A stretch of DNA of 64,000 nt from CAZPGL01 sp964586175 (lineage in GTDB: Bacteria; Actinomycetota; Acidimicrobiia; Acidimicrobiales; MedAcidi-G1): assembly GCA_964586175.1 (NCBI GenBank), contig CAZPGL010000005.1:1-64000 (forward strand). Direction: 5' to 3'. The notes below the pieces were generated by a model. The model did not search any database, was not told the origin of the DNA, and saw only the letters and a program-made list of their open reading frames with translations. Below are positions 48,463-58,006 of this stretch, in pieces. The stretch's first letter is position 1; every line of letters starts with the position of its first letter. The position numbers were made by a program, and so were the translations under genes.

Positions 48463-51150
48463 TCAGCGGCCGTGGCAGTGCTTGAACTTACGCCCTGAGT
48501 CGCACGGGCACGGGGCATTGCGTGGCGTCGCCTCCCACTCCGTGTTGACCTTCTGGACCGGCACGTCGGGGGTCGACTCCTCGACCCGGGCCGGAGCGCC
48601 GGCCGCAGCCGCCACCGCCGCGGCACCGGTCACCGGGCCCTCGGGGCCGGTAGCGATCATGTCGGTCTCCGGAGCGTCATCGGCCACCGTCACCTTGATG
48701 CGCATCACGTAGCGGACGAAGTCCTCGCCGATGAGATCCATCAACCGGCCGAACATCTCGAAACCCTCCCGCTTCCACTCCGTGGCCGGGTCGCGCTGTC
48801 CCATGGCCCGCAGGTGGATGCCCTCACGGAGGTGGTCCATCTCGTAGAGGTGTTCCCGCCAGCGCTGGTCGATGATCCGGAGCATGACCTGACGTTCGAC
48901 CTCGCGGCACGTCTCGGCACCCAGCTCCGCCTCACGGCCTTCGTAGATGCCGACGGCGTCCGCGGTCACCAGGTCGTAGAGCACGTCGTCGGAGCTGGCC
49001 GCCCCAAGCTCCTCGGCGGTGGGTCCGACCGGCCAGAACCCGTCCAGTTCGGCGTGCAGACCTTCGAGGTCCCATTCCTCGGGGTGCTCGGCGCCACAGA
49101 ACCGGTCGATGGCCCGTCCACTCACCGCGGCGATCTGCTCAAGGACCTCGTCACGCAGGTCGGCGTCGCCGAGGATCTGGTCGCGGCGCCGGTAGATGAC
49201 CTTGCGCTGCTCGTTCATCACCTCGTCGTACTTGAGGACGTTCTTGCGCGCTTCGGCGTTCTTCTGCTCGACGGTGGTCTGGGCCCGCTCGATGGCCTTG
49301 GTCACCATCTTGGACTCGATCGGCACGTCCTCGGGAAGCGCCCGGTCCATCAGGCCGCCCATGGCGCCGGAGGCGAACAGCCGCATCAGGTCGTCGTCGA
49401 GCGAAAGGTAGAAGCGGCTCGCCCCCGGGTCGCCCTGGCGGCCGCTACGGCCCCGCAACTGGTTGTCGATGCGGCGTGACTCATGACGGCCGGTTCCGAG
49501 GACATAGAGACCCCCGGCCCGGCGTACCCGCTCGCCTTCCTCGTCACACTCGGCGGTGAAACGTCCGAGATGACGCTCGGCCAAGGCCCGGCCGGCATCG
49601 CTGTCGGGGTCTTCGCCGGCGGCCCGGACCTCGCGCTCGGCCAGGTTCTCCGGGTTGCCGCCGAGCAGGATGTCGACGCCCCGGCCGGCCATGTTGGTGG
49701 CGACGGTAACCGCCCCGCTGCGCCCGGCCTGGGCGATGATCTCGGCCTCTCGGAAATGCTGCTTGGCGTTGAGCACCTCGTGGTCGACGCCCCGCTTGTC
49801 GAGTTCGCGGGACAGCACCTCGGACTTCTCGACCGACACCGTGCCGACCAGCACCGGCTGGCCGGCGTCGCGTCGCTCGACGATGTCGTCGATCACCGCG
49901 GCGAACTTGCCCAACTCGCTCTTGTAGACCAGGTCGCGGCTGTCATCCCGGGCGATGGGACGGTTGGTGGGGATCGGAACCACCTGGAGGCCGTAGATAC
50001 CGGCCAGTTCGGCTGCCTCGGTCTCGGCGGTGCCGGTCATGCCGGCCAGCTTGTCGTAGAGGCGGAAGTAGTTCTGGAGGGTGACGGTGGCCAAGGTCTG
50101 GTTCTCCTCCTTGATCGTCACCCCTTCCTTGGCTTCAACCGCCTGATGGATGCCGTCGGACCAGCGGCGGCCCTCGAGCACCCGACCGGTGAACTCGTCG
50201 ACGATGCGGACCTCGCCACCGGCGACGATGTAGTCGCGGTCCCGTAGGTACAGCTCCTTGGCCCGCAGGGCCGCCTGGAACTGGTGCACCAGGTTGGCCG
50301 ACACCTGGTCATAGAGGTTGTCAACGCCGAGCGCCCGTTCGACGGCGTGGACGCCGTCCTCGGTGGGGGCCACGATGCGCTTCTCCTCGTCGACGTCGTA
50401 GTGCACGTCTCGTTCGAGGCCCGTCACGACGGAGGCGAACTGCTGGTAGAGGGCGACGGCGTCGCTCAGACGACCGCTGATGATGAGCGGTGTCCGGGCC
50501 TCGTCGATGAGGATCGAATCGACCTCGTCCACGATGCAGAAGGCGTGTCCCCGCTGGGCCTTCTGCTCGGCGGACATGGCCATGTTGTCCCGGAGGTAGT
50601 CGAAGCCCAACTCGTTGTTCGTGCCGTAGGTGATGTCGGCCGCGTAGGCGGCCCGCTTGTCGACCCGGTCCCGGATGTCGGGGACCACCAACCCGACCTC
50701 TAGGCCCAGCCAGCGGTGGATCTGTCCCATCCACTGGGCGTCGCGAGAGGCCAGGTAGTCGTTGACGGTGCACAGGTGCACCCCGTTACCGGTGAGGCCG
50801 TTGAGGTAGGCGGGCAGCGTCGAGACCAGGGTCTTGCCTTCACCGGTGCGCATCTCGGCCACCCAGCCCAGGTGGAGGGCCATGCCGCCCATGAGCTGGA
50901 CGTCGTAGTGACGTTGCCCGATAACCCGTTGGGCCGCCTCCCGTACCACAGCGAACGCCTCGACGAGCAGGTCGTCGAGTTCCTCGCCTCGATCCAGACG
51001 CCCCCGGAACTCTCCGGTCCTGGCCCGCAGGGCGTCGTCGGACAGCGCGGCGACGCCGGGCTCGAGCGCGTTGATGTCCGGCACCAACGCCTCAAGGGCC
51101 TTGACCTTCTTGCCCTCACCGCTGCGGAGGACCCGCGAGAACACTCCCAT
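48463..51150 (-). CDS. secA: Preprotein translocase ATPase SecA
   Basis: An 895-residue motor of Sec export. Walker A MRTGEGKT, DEVDSILIDEART and the second-domain NMAGRGVDILLGGN are typical. The C-terminal tail ends in the zinc-binding CPCDSGRKFKHCHG. The frame stays open upstream to 51429 but would overlap bldD. ATG at 51150 is 32 nt after the bldD stop, so secA is likely co-transcribed with this regulator. Confidence 0.96.
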   Translation of the reverse strand: MGVFSRVLRSGEGKKVKALEALVPDINALEPGVAALSDDALRARTGEFRGRLDRGEELDDLLVEAFAVVREAAQRVIGQRHYDVQLMGGMALHLGWVAEMRTGEGKTLVSTLPAYLNGLTGNGVHLCTVNDYLASRDAQWMGQIHRWLGLEVGLVVPDIRDRVDKRAAYAADITYGTNNELGFDYLRDNMAMSAEQKAQRGHAFCIVDEVDSILIDEARTPLIISGRLSDAVALYQQFASVVTGLERDVHYDVDEEKRIVAPTEDGVHAVERALGVDNLYDQVSANLVHQFQAALRAKELYLRDRDYIVAGGEVRIVDEFTGRVLEGRRWSDGIHQAVEAKEGVTIKEENQTLATVTLQNYFRLYDKLAGMTGTAETEAAELAGIYGLQVVPIPTNRPIARDDSRDLVYKSELGKFAAVIDDIVERRDAGQPVLVGTVSVEKSEVLSRELDKRGVDHEVLNAKQHFREAEIIAQAGRSGAVTVATNMAGRGVDILLGGNPENLAEREVRAAGEDPDSDAGRALAERHLGRFTAECDEEGERVRRAGGLYVLGTGRHESRRIDNQLRGRSGRQGDPGASRFYLSLDDDLMRLFASGAMGGLMDRALPEDVPIESKMVTKAIERAQTTVEQKNAEARKNVLKYDEVMNEQRKVIYRRRDQILGDADLRDEVLEQIAAVSGRAIDRFCGAEHPEEWDLEGLHAELDGFWPVGPTAEELGAASSDDVLYDLVTADAVGIYEGREAELGAETCREVERQVMLRIIDQRWREHLYEMDHLREGIHLRAMGQRDPATEWKREGFEMFGRLMDLIGEDFVRYVMRIKVTVADDAPETDMIATGPEGPVTGAAAVAAAAGAPARVEESTPDVPVQKVNTEWEATPRNAPCPCDSGRKFKHCHGR

Positions 51151-51182
51151 GACGCCGCCGAGACTACCGGTCGCGACCGGGG

Positions 51183-51710
51183 TCAGTCGGTGGCCGGGCG
51201 GTACAGGAGGCCCAGTTCGTCGAGCCTCGGTGCCGCTCCGTCCACCCCGGTGCCGAGGATGGCCGCCAGGGCCTGCAGGTCGTCGCGCCGGATGGTCAGC
51301 ACCCGGCCGTTGAAGTCCTGGCGCTTGACCTGGATGATCGTGAGGTACCGGTTGATCATCTCGGCCTCTGGTCCGCTGGCCTCGGCCAGGCGGGTCAGGT
51401 CGATGATGATCTTCTGTCCGGGAACCCAAACCGGGGCGTCGCCGGCCGGAGAGCTGATGCCGAGATCGGTCTCGCCGTCCGACGGCAGCATCTGGTCGAC
51501 GGGCACGCTGTAAAAGCGGGCCAGGCGCTGCAGGCGGGGCACCGAGACGGCCCGCTCACCCCGCTCGTAGGCCCCCAGGACCGAGGCCTTGAACTCGGCG
51601 TCGGACCGGGCCTCCACGTCCTGGAGCGACAGACGCTTCTGACGTCGAATGGTCCGGATACGTTCGCCCACCTTCCGTCGGTAGCCGGCGTCAAGTTCGT
51701 CGTCCATCAT
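51183..51710 (-). CDS. bldD: BldD-type c-di-GMP-responsive regulator
   Basis: A 175-residue protein. The N-terminal XRE helix-turn-helix (about 14-72) contains SYERGDRA-like AYERGERAVSV. The C-terminal domain keeps the c-di-GMP signature RxD-x8-RxxD as Arg130-Asp132 and Arg141-Asp144. In Streptomyces BldD with c-di-GMP represses development genes. Whether this organism sporulates is unknown. The promoter upstream has a MerR-type layout. Two adjacent ATGs (51710 and 51707) are possible starts, with a leader of about 100 nt. Confidence 0.9.
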   Translation of the reverse strand: MMDDELDAGYRRKVGERIRTIRRQKRLSLQDVEARSDAEFKASVLGAYERGERAVSVPRLQRLARFYSVPVDQMLPSDGETDLGISSPAGDAPVWVPGQKIIIDLTRLAEASGPEAEMINRYLTIIQVKRQDFNGRVLTIRRDDLQALAAILGTGVDGAAPRLDELGLLYRPATD

Positions 51711-51814
51711 GTCCAGTCGTGTCGCGGTGCGGCCCAAAGGCTGCGTTCGGTGGTCGTTCCACGACGGCGCGTGGTGGCCGCTGAGCGTACAAGGGTCGGC
51801 CAGACCCCGCAATC

Positions 51815-51845
51815 ACCGTCAGGGACCTTCAACCTTGCAGGTCAA
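51815..51845 (-). promoter_or_regulatory. MerR-type promoter with palindrome in a 19-bp spacer upstream of bldD
   Basis: Read on the minus strand TTGACC (51845-51840) and GACGGT (51820-51815) are separated by 19 bp, too long for normal promoters. The spacer holds most of GACCTTCAACCTTGCAGGTC (51824-51843 as read on +), a 20-bp imperfect palindrome with 9 of 10 pairs. This layout is typical of MerR-family activators, which twist DNA to correct the spacing. No MerR gene is adjacent, but two lie 13-16 kb away. Confidence 0.5.
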
Positions 51846-51859
51846 CAGCTCTTTTCATC

Positions 51860-52573
51860 TCACCCGCCGGATGGCCCGCCGGCCAAGGGCCCGACCCCGC
51901 CGTCACGCAGAGCGGTCAACAGGGTGCCGGCGACCACCGCCGCTGTCTCGGCCCGCAGGATGGTGGGGCCCAGCCCCACCCGCTCACGGTCGCCCAACTC
52001 GTCATCGGTCCAACCTCCCTCGGGTCCGACCAACACGAGGCGGTCGGCAGCCCCGAGGGGTCGCCCCCCCGGTTCGGCCGAGACCGTGCCACGGCCGCCG
52101 TCCACGTCGGGCACCGCACCGACCTGCTCGACGACGGGCAGACGGACCCGCCGGGACTGCATCGACGCTTCCCGGGCGACCCGGACGAGCCGCTCCCGAT
52201 GGGCCGCCGCCTTGTCCTCGTCCCAACGCACCACAGACCGGGTGGCCCGCAGCGGAATGATGCGGTCGACGCCCAGCTCGGTCAGTTTCTGGACGACCAT
52301 CTCGGGCCTCCCGCCCTTGATGAGGGCGAAGCCGACGGCCACCGGATAGGCCGGTGCAGGCACCTCGACGATCGCTCCCGTCGGCACCGGAACGATGTCG
52401 AAGGCGGCCGGCCGCCACCGTCCCCGCCCGTCGGACAGGGTCATCGCATCACCGGTCCGCACCCGCAACACCCGGGCCAGATGATGCTGGTCAGCCTCGG
52501 CGAGTTCCGGCTGGTCGAGATCGTCGACGAAGGCATGGGGCCCCGCCCGCCCGTCGGGAGGCCGCCCGATCAC
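51860..52573 (-). CDS. rsmE: 16S rRNA (uracil-1498-N3)-methyltransferase
   Basis: A 237-residue SPOUT methyltransferase. The knot region LVLVGPEGGWTDDEL and LGPTILRAETA bind SAM and are typical of RsmE. The N-terminal PUA-like domain is shown by HHLARVLRVRTGD. The GTG start overlaps the dnaJ stop (GTGA). It methylates U1498 of 16S rRNA in the small subunit. Confidence 0.95.
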   Translation of the reverse strand: MIGRPPDGRAGPHAFVDDLDQPELAEADQHHLARVLRVRTGDAMTLSDGRGRWRPAAFDIVPVPTGAIVEVPAPAYPVAVGFALIKGGRPEMVVQKLTELGVDRIIPLRATRSVVRWDEDKAAAHRERLVRVAREASMQSRRVRLPVVEQVGAVPDVDGGRGTVSAEPGGRPLGAADRLVLVGPEGGWTDDELGDRERVGLGPTILRAETAAVVAGTLLTALRDGGVGPLAGGPSGG

Positions 52574-53682
52574 CGGAATGCGGTCCGGATCCGGGACAGC
52601 AGACCCGGATCCTCGGGGGCCACCTCGTCGCCGGAGGCCTCGGCAAAACGCCGCAGGTGGGCCATGGCCTCGTCCGTCATGTCGACCGGGGTGTCGACCA
52701 CCACCTGCACGATCAGGTCGCCTCGACCCCGCCCCTCGACGTGGGGCACCCCGCGGCCGCGGAGTCGGAAGACCCGGCCGGTCTGGGTGCCGGCGGGGAT
52801 GCTTAGCGTCTCGTCGCCGTCGAGGGTCGGGTAGTCGATGTCCGCCCCGAGGGCCGCCTGGGTCATCGGGATGTGCAGACGATGCACCAGGTCGTAGCCC
52901 TCGCGCTCGAAGACCGGATGCGGCGCCACGCGCAGGTGGACGTACAGATCGCCGGCCGATCCACCCCGCGGGCCCACCGCCCCCCGGCCCGTCAGCCGGA
53001 GTGTCGACCCGTCGTCCACCCCTGCCCGGACCTCGACGGTGAACGACCGCTCCTCGATCCGCCGCCCCTCGCCCCGGCAGTCGCGGCACGGGTCGGGGAT
53101 CGTCGTGCCCCGCCCGTTGCACCGCGGGCACACGGTGTTGGTGACCATCTGCCCCAGAACGGACTGGCGGACCCGCTGCACCTGACCCCGGCCGTCGCAC
53201 TCGCCGCATGTGGCCGCCGACGTACCCGGTGATGCGCCCGTGGCCTCACAGGTCGTGCAGGCCACCGCGGTCCGGATCTCGATCTCGGCCTCGGACCCGA
53301 ACACCGCGTCCTCGAAGTCCACCTCGAGGGTGGTCTCGAGGTCCTCCCCGGGAGGTGGACCGGACCGCCGGCGTCCCCCGAAGCCGGTGCCGCCGAAGCC
53401 GGTACCGCTGAAGAACGTGTCGAAGATGTCGCCGAAGCCTCCGAACGGATCGCCACCGTCCGGTCCGCCTTCATGGCCGAAGCGGTCGTAACGAGCCCGC
53501 CGTTCGGCGTCGGACAGCACCTCGTAGGCCGCCGCCACCTCCTTGAACCGGGCCTCGGCCGTCGGGTCGTCCGGGTTGGCGTCGGGGTGGAGCTGGCGGG
53601 CCAGGGTCCGGTAGGCCCGCTTGATCTCGGACGGTTCGGCCCCGCGGCCGACCCCGAGCACCTCGTAGGGATCGGATGCCAC
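52570..53682 (-). CDS. dnaJ: Chaperone DnaJ
   Basis: A 370-residue co-chaperone. The J-domain has the HPD tripeptide, followed by a Gly/Phe-rich linker (GFGGTGFGG). A four-motif Cys-rich zinc domain (CTTC, CGEC, CPRC, CRDC) and C-terminal substrate domains follow. The GTG start is 1 nt after the hrcA stop. In actinobacteria this is the second, hrcA-linked DnaJ. Confidence 0.96.
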   Translation of the reverse strand: MASDPYEVLGVGRGAEPSEIKRAYRTLARQLHPDANPDDPTAEARFKEVAAAYEVLSDAERRARYDRFGHEGGPDGGDPFGGFGDIFDTFFSGTGFGGTGFGGRRRSGPPPGEDLETTLEVDFEDAVFGSEAEIEIRTAVACTTCEATGASPGTSAATCGECDGRGQVQRVRQSVLGQMVTNTVCPRCNGRGTTIPDPCRDCRGEGRRIEERSFTVEVRAGVDDGSTLRLTGRGAVGPRGGSAGDLYVHLRVAPHPVFEREGYDLVHRLHIPMTQAALGADIDYPTLDGDETLSIPAGTQTGRVFRLRGRGVPHVEGRGRGDLIVQVVVDTPVDMTDEAMAHLRRFAEASGDEVAPEDPGLLSRIRTAFR

Positions 53683-53683
53683 G

Positions 53684-54682
53684 TCAGCCCTCGGTGAGCC
53701 GGTCACCGAGCCGGCGGCCGACCACGGCAACGGTCGCCAGAGCCTGCGGATAATTCATCCGGGTCGGACCCAGCACACCGATCGAACCGGCCCGCTCGCC
53801 TTCGATCTCGTAGGGGGCGACGACCAGCGAGCACTCGGCCAGTGGTTCGACGCCGGTCTCGGTGCCGATGGCCACGCTCAGCCCCCGGTCGATGACGTCG
53901 CGGATGAGGCTCACGACCACGAACTGTCGCTCCAGCACACCGAGGACCTGCTGGACCCGCTCGATCCCGTCGAACGCCGACGCCACCTGGGCGGCACCAC
54001 CGACGAACGCCCGTTCCGGCTCCACGTCACGTGCCGCCAGCACGGCCACACAGCGGGTGAGGACGACGTCGATGGCGGCGTCACCGGTGATCGGCGCTTC
54101 AGGGACATCCGACGAACGGTGACCGATGAGGACGGCGGACAGGTGGGCGCCAGCCACGGCCAGGGTCGACTCCGGGGTGTCGTCGGCAAGCTCGATGGCG
54201 TGCTTTTCCACCGACCCGTTGGCCATGACCAGCACCAGAAGCGCCAGATGCGGGCCTAGGCCGACCAGCTGGAGCGATCGCACCTCCTGGTGGTCCCGGT
54301 CGGGCGCCAGCACCACCGCGGCGCTGCCGGTGAGGTCGGCCAGCAGGTTGCTGGTCTCTCGCAGCATCTGCTCGAGCTCGTTGTGCGAACGGGAGAAGAA
54401 CGCCCGGACCTGCTCCCGGTCGGCCGGATCCAGACGGGCCGGACCTTCCAGACGGTCGACGAAGAAGCGGTAGCCCTTCTCAGTGGGGATCCGGCCGGCC
54501 GAGGTGTGGGGCTGCACTAGATAGCCCTGTTCCTCGAGGCGCACCAGCTCGTTGCGGACCGTCGCCGGGGACACGTCGATCCCGGGCGCGTCGGCGATGC
54601 GTCCCGAACCGACGGGTTCCGCGGTGTCGATGTACTCCTCGACGACCGCACTCAGGATGGCGGCCTTCCGGTCCTCCAGCAT
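53684..54682 (-). CDS. hrcA: Heat-inducible transcription repressor HrcA
   Basis: A 332-residue repressor. The N-terminal winged helix is shown by VSPATVRNELVRLEEQGYL. It regulates groE/dnaK-type genes through CIRCE elements; I see no CIRCE in this window. The ATG is 7 nt after TAGCAT on the minus strand. The 16 nt from the hexamer to the start codon are identical to those of rapZ (TAGCATCGTCGCCATG). Confidence 0.95.
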   Translation of the reverse strand: MLEDRKAAILSAVVEEYIDTAEPVGSGRIADAPGIDVSPATVRNELVRLEEQGYLVQPHTSAGRIPTEKGYRFFVDRLEGPARLDPADREQVRAFFSRSHNELEQMLRETSNLLADLTGSAAVVLAPDRDHQEVRSLQLVGLGPHLALLVLVMANGSVEKHAIELADDTPESTLAVAGAHLSAVLIGHRSSDVPEAPITGDAAIDVVLTRCVAVLAARDVEPERAFVGGAAQVASAFDGIERVQQVLGVLERQFVVVSLIRDVIDRGLSVAIGTETGVEPLAECSLVVAPYEIEGERAGSIGVLGPTRMNYPQALATVAVVGRRLGDRLTEG

Positions 54683-54732
54683 GGCGACGATGCTACCGCT
54701 CCGCTCCCCCGGCTTCGATGGCCGACCGTCGG

Positions 54733-56517
54733 TCAGTCGTCGAGACGCAGAGCGGAGACGAACGCCTCCTGGGGGATGTCGACCCGCCCGATGGCCTTCA
54801 TCTTCCGCTTGCCTTCCTTCTGCTTTTCGAGCAGCTTGCGCTTACGGGTGATGTCGCCGCCGTAGAGCTTGGCCGTCACGTCCTTGCGAAAGGCCCGCAC
54901 GGTCTCCCGGGCGATGATACGCCCGCCGATGGCCGCCTGGATCGGCACCTCGAACTGCTGTCGGGGGATGAGCTCCTTGAGCTTGGCCGCCATCCGCCGC
55001 CCGTACGAGGGTGCGGCGTCGCGGTGGACGATCATGCTGAAGGCATCGACGGGCTCGCCGTGGAGGAGGATGTCGACCCGTACCAGGTCAGAGGCGCGGT
55101 ACCCCTCGGGCTCGTAGTCGAGGCTGGCGTACCCCTGGGTACGGCTCTTCATCTGGTCGAAGAAGTCGATGACGACCTCGGCCAGGGGAAGGTGGTAGCT
55201 CAGTTCGACCCGTTCCGGCGACAGGTAGGTCATGCCGTCGAGTTCGCCCCGGCGTTCCTGGCACAGTTCCATGAGCGTGCCGGTGTACTCGCTGGGCGAG
55301 ATGATCTTGGCCGTCAACCACGGCTCCTCGATACGTTCGATCTCGCCGGCCGGCGGTAGATCGCAGGGGTTGTCGACCTCGACGGGCTGTCCCCCCGCCC
55401 GGGTCACCAGGTATTCGACCGACGGGGCCGTCGTGATGAGGCTGAGATCGAACTCGCGTTCCAGGCGCTCACGCACGATCTCCATGTGGAGCAGCCCGAG
55501 GAAACCGCATCGGAACCCGAATCCCAGCGCTCCCGAGGTCTCAGGCTGATAGCTGAAGCTGGAGTCGTTGAGGCGGAGCTTCTCGAGCGCCTCACGAAGG
55601 TCGCCGAACTCGTCGCCCTCGATCGGGTAGAGGCCGCTGAACACCATGGGCTGTGGTTCGCGGTAGCCGTCGAGGGGCTGGTCGGCACCATCGCGATGGC
55701 TGGTGATGGTCTCGCCGGACCGGGCCTCCCCGACGTTCTTGACCCCGGCCAGCAGATAGCCGACCTCCCCGGGTCCGAGCGTGTCGACCGGGGTGGCGTC
55801 GGGACGCCGTACCCCGATCTCGTCGATCTCATGGGTCACACCGGCCTGCATGAAGCGGACCCGGCCGGCAGCGGCCAACGTCCCGTCGACCACCCGGATC
55901 GACGACACGACCCCCCGGTACTGGTCGAAATGGCTGTCGAACACCAGGGCCCTGAGCGCCGCATCGGGATCCCCGACGGGTGACGGGGTGCGGGCCACCA
56001 CGGCGTCCAGCAACTCGGCCACCCCTTCCCCGGTCTTGGCGCTGATGTGGAGCACGTCTTCGGCCGGAATGCCCAACACCTGCTCGATCTCCTCCGCGTA
56101 GCGGTCGGGCTCGGCCGCCGGAAGGTCGATCTTGTTGAGGGCGGCGACGATCTCGAGATCATTCTCGAGGGCCAGATAGCAGTTGGCGAGGGTCTGGGCC
56201 TCGATGCCCTGAGCGGCGTCCACGACGAGGATCACCCCTTCGCAGGCGGCCAGGGACCGGCTGACCTCGTAGCCGAAGTCGACGTGGCCTGGCGTGTCGA
56301 TGAGGTTCACAACGGCGTCCCCCCAGTCGAGGCGCACGCTCTGCAACTTGATGGTGATACCCCGCTCCCGCTCGAGGTCCATGGAGTCGAGGTACTGGGC
56401 CCGCATCTCGCGGGGATCGACGGCGCCGCACAGTTCCAGCATGCGGTCGGCCAGCGTCGACTTGCCGTGGTCGATGTGGGCGATGATCGACGTGTTTCGG
56501 ATACGGGACGGGTCCAT
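54733..56517 (-). CDS. lepA: Elongation factor 4 (LepA)
   Basis: A 594-residue translational GTPase. The G1 motif AHIDHGKSTL, G3 DTPGHVDF, G4 NKID are intact, and the C-terminal LepA domain has GYASLDYE. It back-translocates stalled ribosomes. ATG at 56517 is chosen by alignment to family N-termini; upstream extension is open but unsupported. It is divergent from rpsT with a 182-bp gap. Confidence 0.97.
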   Translation of the reverse strand: MDPSRIRNTSIIAHIDHGKSTLADRMLELCGAVDPREMRAQYLDSMDLERERGITIKLQSVRLDWGDAVVNLIDTPGHVDFGYEVSRSLAACEGVILVVDAAQGIEAQTLANCYLALENDLEIVAALNKIDLPAAEPDRYAEEIEQVLGIPAEDVLHISAKTGEGVAELLDAVVARTPSPVGDPDAALRALVFDSHFDQYRGVVSSIRVVDGTLAAAGRVRFMQAGVTHEIDEIGVRRPDATPVDTLGPGEVGYLLAGVKNVGEARSGETITSHRDGADQPLDGYREPQPMVFSGLYPIEGDEFGDLREALEKLRLNDSSFSYQPETSGALGFGFRCGFLGLLHMEIVRERLEREFDLSLITTAPSVEYLVTRAGGQPVEVDNPCDLPPAGEIERIEEPWLTAKIISPSEYTGTLMELCQERRGELDGMTYLSPERVELSYHLPLAEVVIDFFDQMKSRTQGYASLDYEPEGYRASDLVRVDILLHGEPVDAFSMIVHRDAAPSYGRRMAAKLKELIPRQQFEVPIQAAIGGRIIARETVRAFRKDVTAKLYGGDITRKRKLLEKQKEGKRKMKAIGRVDIPQEAFVSALRLDD

Positions 56518-56699
56518 CGTCAGGTGACGGTACCGGTCCGTTCCGATCGGGGGGCGCGACCGGGGCGTGACCGTTGGCCGTGCCCGGTTGCCGGGGGCGG
56601 CCGGTAGCATGGTCGGCCGCACCGGTACCGCAGTCTTCGGGCCGGTCGGATCGACGAGATCCCATTTCCGCCAGCAATCCCCCAGAGGTGTGTGCCCCC

Positions 56700-56969
56700 G
56701 TGGCCAACATCAAGAGCCAGATCAAGCGCAATCGCCAGAACGAGAAGCGCCGCCTGCGCAACCGGGCCGTGCGCTCCGAGTTGCGGACCCGGACCAAGGC
56801 CGTCCTGTCGGCCGCCGAGGCCGGCGACGAGACCTCCGAGGCCCTCGCGGCCGCGATGCAGCGCCTCGACACGGCCGCCGCCAAGGGCGTGATCCACGCC
56901 AACACGGCAGCCCGCCGCAAGTCCCGCCTGCAGAAGCGCATCAACGCCCTCAGCGCCCAGGCCGGCTGA
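56700..56969 (+). CDS. rpsT: 30S ribosomal protein S20
   Basis: An 89-residue basic protein. N-terminal ANIKSQIKRNRQNEKRR and C-terminal NTAARRKSRLQKRIN are typical of S20. It binds the 16S rRNA 5' domain. The GTG start has AGAGG about 10 nt upstream. A TAGCAT (56605-56610) may be its -10, giving a leader of about 85 nt. Confidence 0.97.
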   Translation: MANIKSQIKRNRQNEKRRLRNRAVRSELRTRTKAVLSAAEAGDETSEALAAAMQRLDTAAAKGVIHANTAARRKSRLQKRINALSAQAG

Positions 56970-56992
56970 TTCCGGCCGGCCCGCTGGAGCGA

Positions 56993-58006
56993 CTAGCGGG
57001 CCAGCGACGCCAGGCGGGCCACCAGCACCTCAGCCACCAGCTCGGGCGGCCACGCCGTGCGTCCCCGGAGATCCAGGTCGGCGGCGGCCAACAGCCGTAC
57101 GGCCCGGGCCACCTTGTCGCTGCCCATCCGACGGCTCACCATGAGCGCCTTCTTGGCCGGAAACCCCTTGATGCCCAGCATCTCGGCGGCTCCCCGCTCG
57201 TCGACGACATCCGCGCCGTCGAGGCGCAACAGTCGGCCGTAGTGCCCGTGCAGGGCGGCGACCACGGCCAGGGGATGGCGCTGACCCGCCCCCAGCATGC
57301 GGTGTAGACGGTCGATGGCCTTGGTGACCTCGCCGGCGTCGATGGCGTCGGTCAGCTCCCACGGTGCGACCCCTCCGGCCTCCCCGAGGTAGGGCCGCAC
57401 CTGTTCGACGCCGATCTCAGCCCCCGGTCCGAACACAGCTTCGAGGGTGTCGATCAGCCCGACGACCCGCGACCGGTCCTCTCCCACCTGGGCCGTGATG
57501 GCCGACCGGGCGGAGCGGTCGAGGCGCAGGTCGGCGGCATCGAGACGCTGGGTGAGCCAACGGTCGGCGTCCTTCCCCCGGCCCACGGCCACCGACCGCA
57601 CCTCGCCGCGGGCGGCGGCCACCGCGGCGCTCAGGCTCTTGGGCACCGCATTCAGGCGCTGCTGGGGCGGGGTTACGCCCTTCTCCCAGACCAGCACCAG
57701 CCGGGTGGTCTCCAGCAGCGACTCGAGGTGATCGACCAGCGGGGCGACCAGGTCCAGGGTTCCGAATCGGCCCAGGTGCCGGCCCACCACGACACGGCGA
57801 CCGGTGAGGAACGGCGGGGTTCCGGCGGCGTCGATCAGCCGACCCACGGAGAACCCGTCGTCGTCCCGGTAGTCGTCCTCCACCAACTCCTCGAGGGCCA
57901 GGGCCCGATCGTCGTCGCCCAGCGCGTCGGTCACCGCAGCCCGCACCGCCTCGGTGACGAGGGCGTCGTCGTCGCCGGTGATGAGCACCACCCGGGGGTC
58001 CTTCAT
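56993..58006 (-). CDS. holA: DNA polymerase III subunit delta
   Basis: A 337-residue clamp-loader subunit. The N-terminal VVLITGDDDALVTEAV and the AAA+-like layout match HolA. It opens the beta clamp. The ATG overlaps the folP stop (ATGA). It is convergent with rpsT, the common actinobacterial neighbour. Confidence 0.93.
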   Translation of the reverse strand: MKDPRVVLITGDDDALVTEAVRAAVTDALGDDDRALALEELVEDDYRDDDGFSVGRLIDAAGTPPFLTGRRVVVGRHLGRFGTLDLVAPLVDHLESLLETTRLVLVWEKGVTPPQQRLNAVPKSLSAAVAAARGEVRSVAVGRGKDADRWLTQRLDAADLRLDRSARSAITAQVGEDRSRVVGLIDTLEAVFGPGAEIGVEQVRPYLGEAGGVAPWELTDAIDAGEVTKAIDRLHRMLGAGQRHPLAVVAALHGHYGRLLRLDGADVVDERGAAEMLGIKGFPAKKALMVSRRMGSDKVARAVRLLAAADLDLRGRTAWPPELVAEVLVARLASLAR

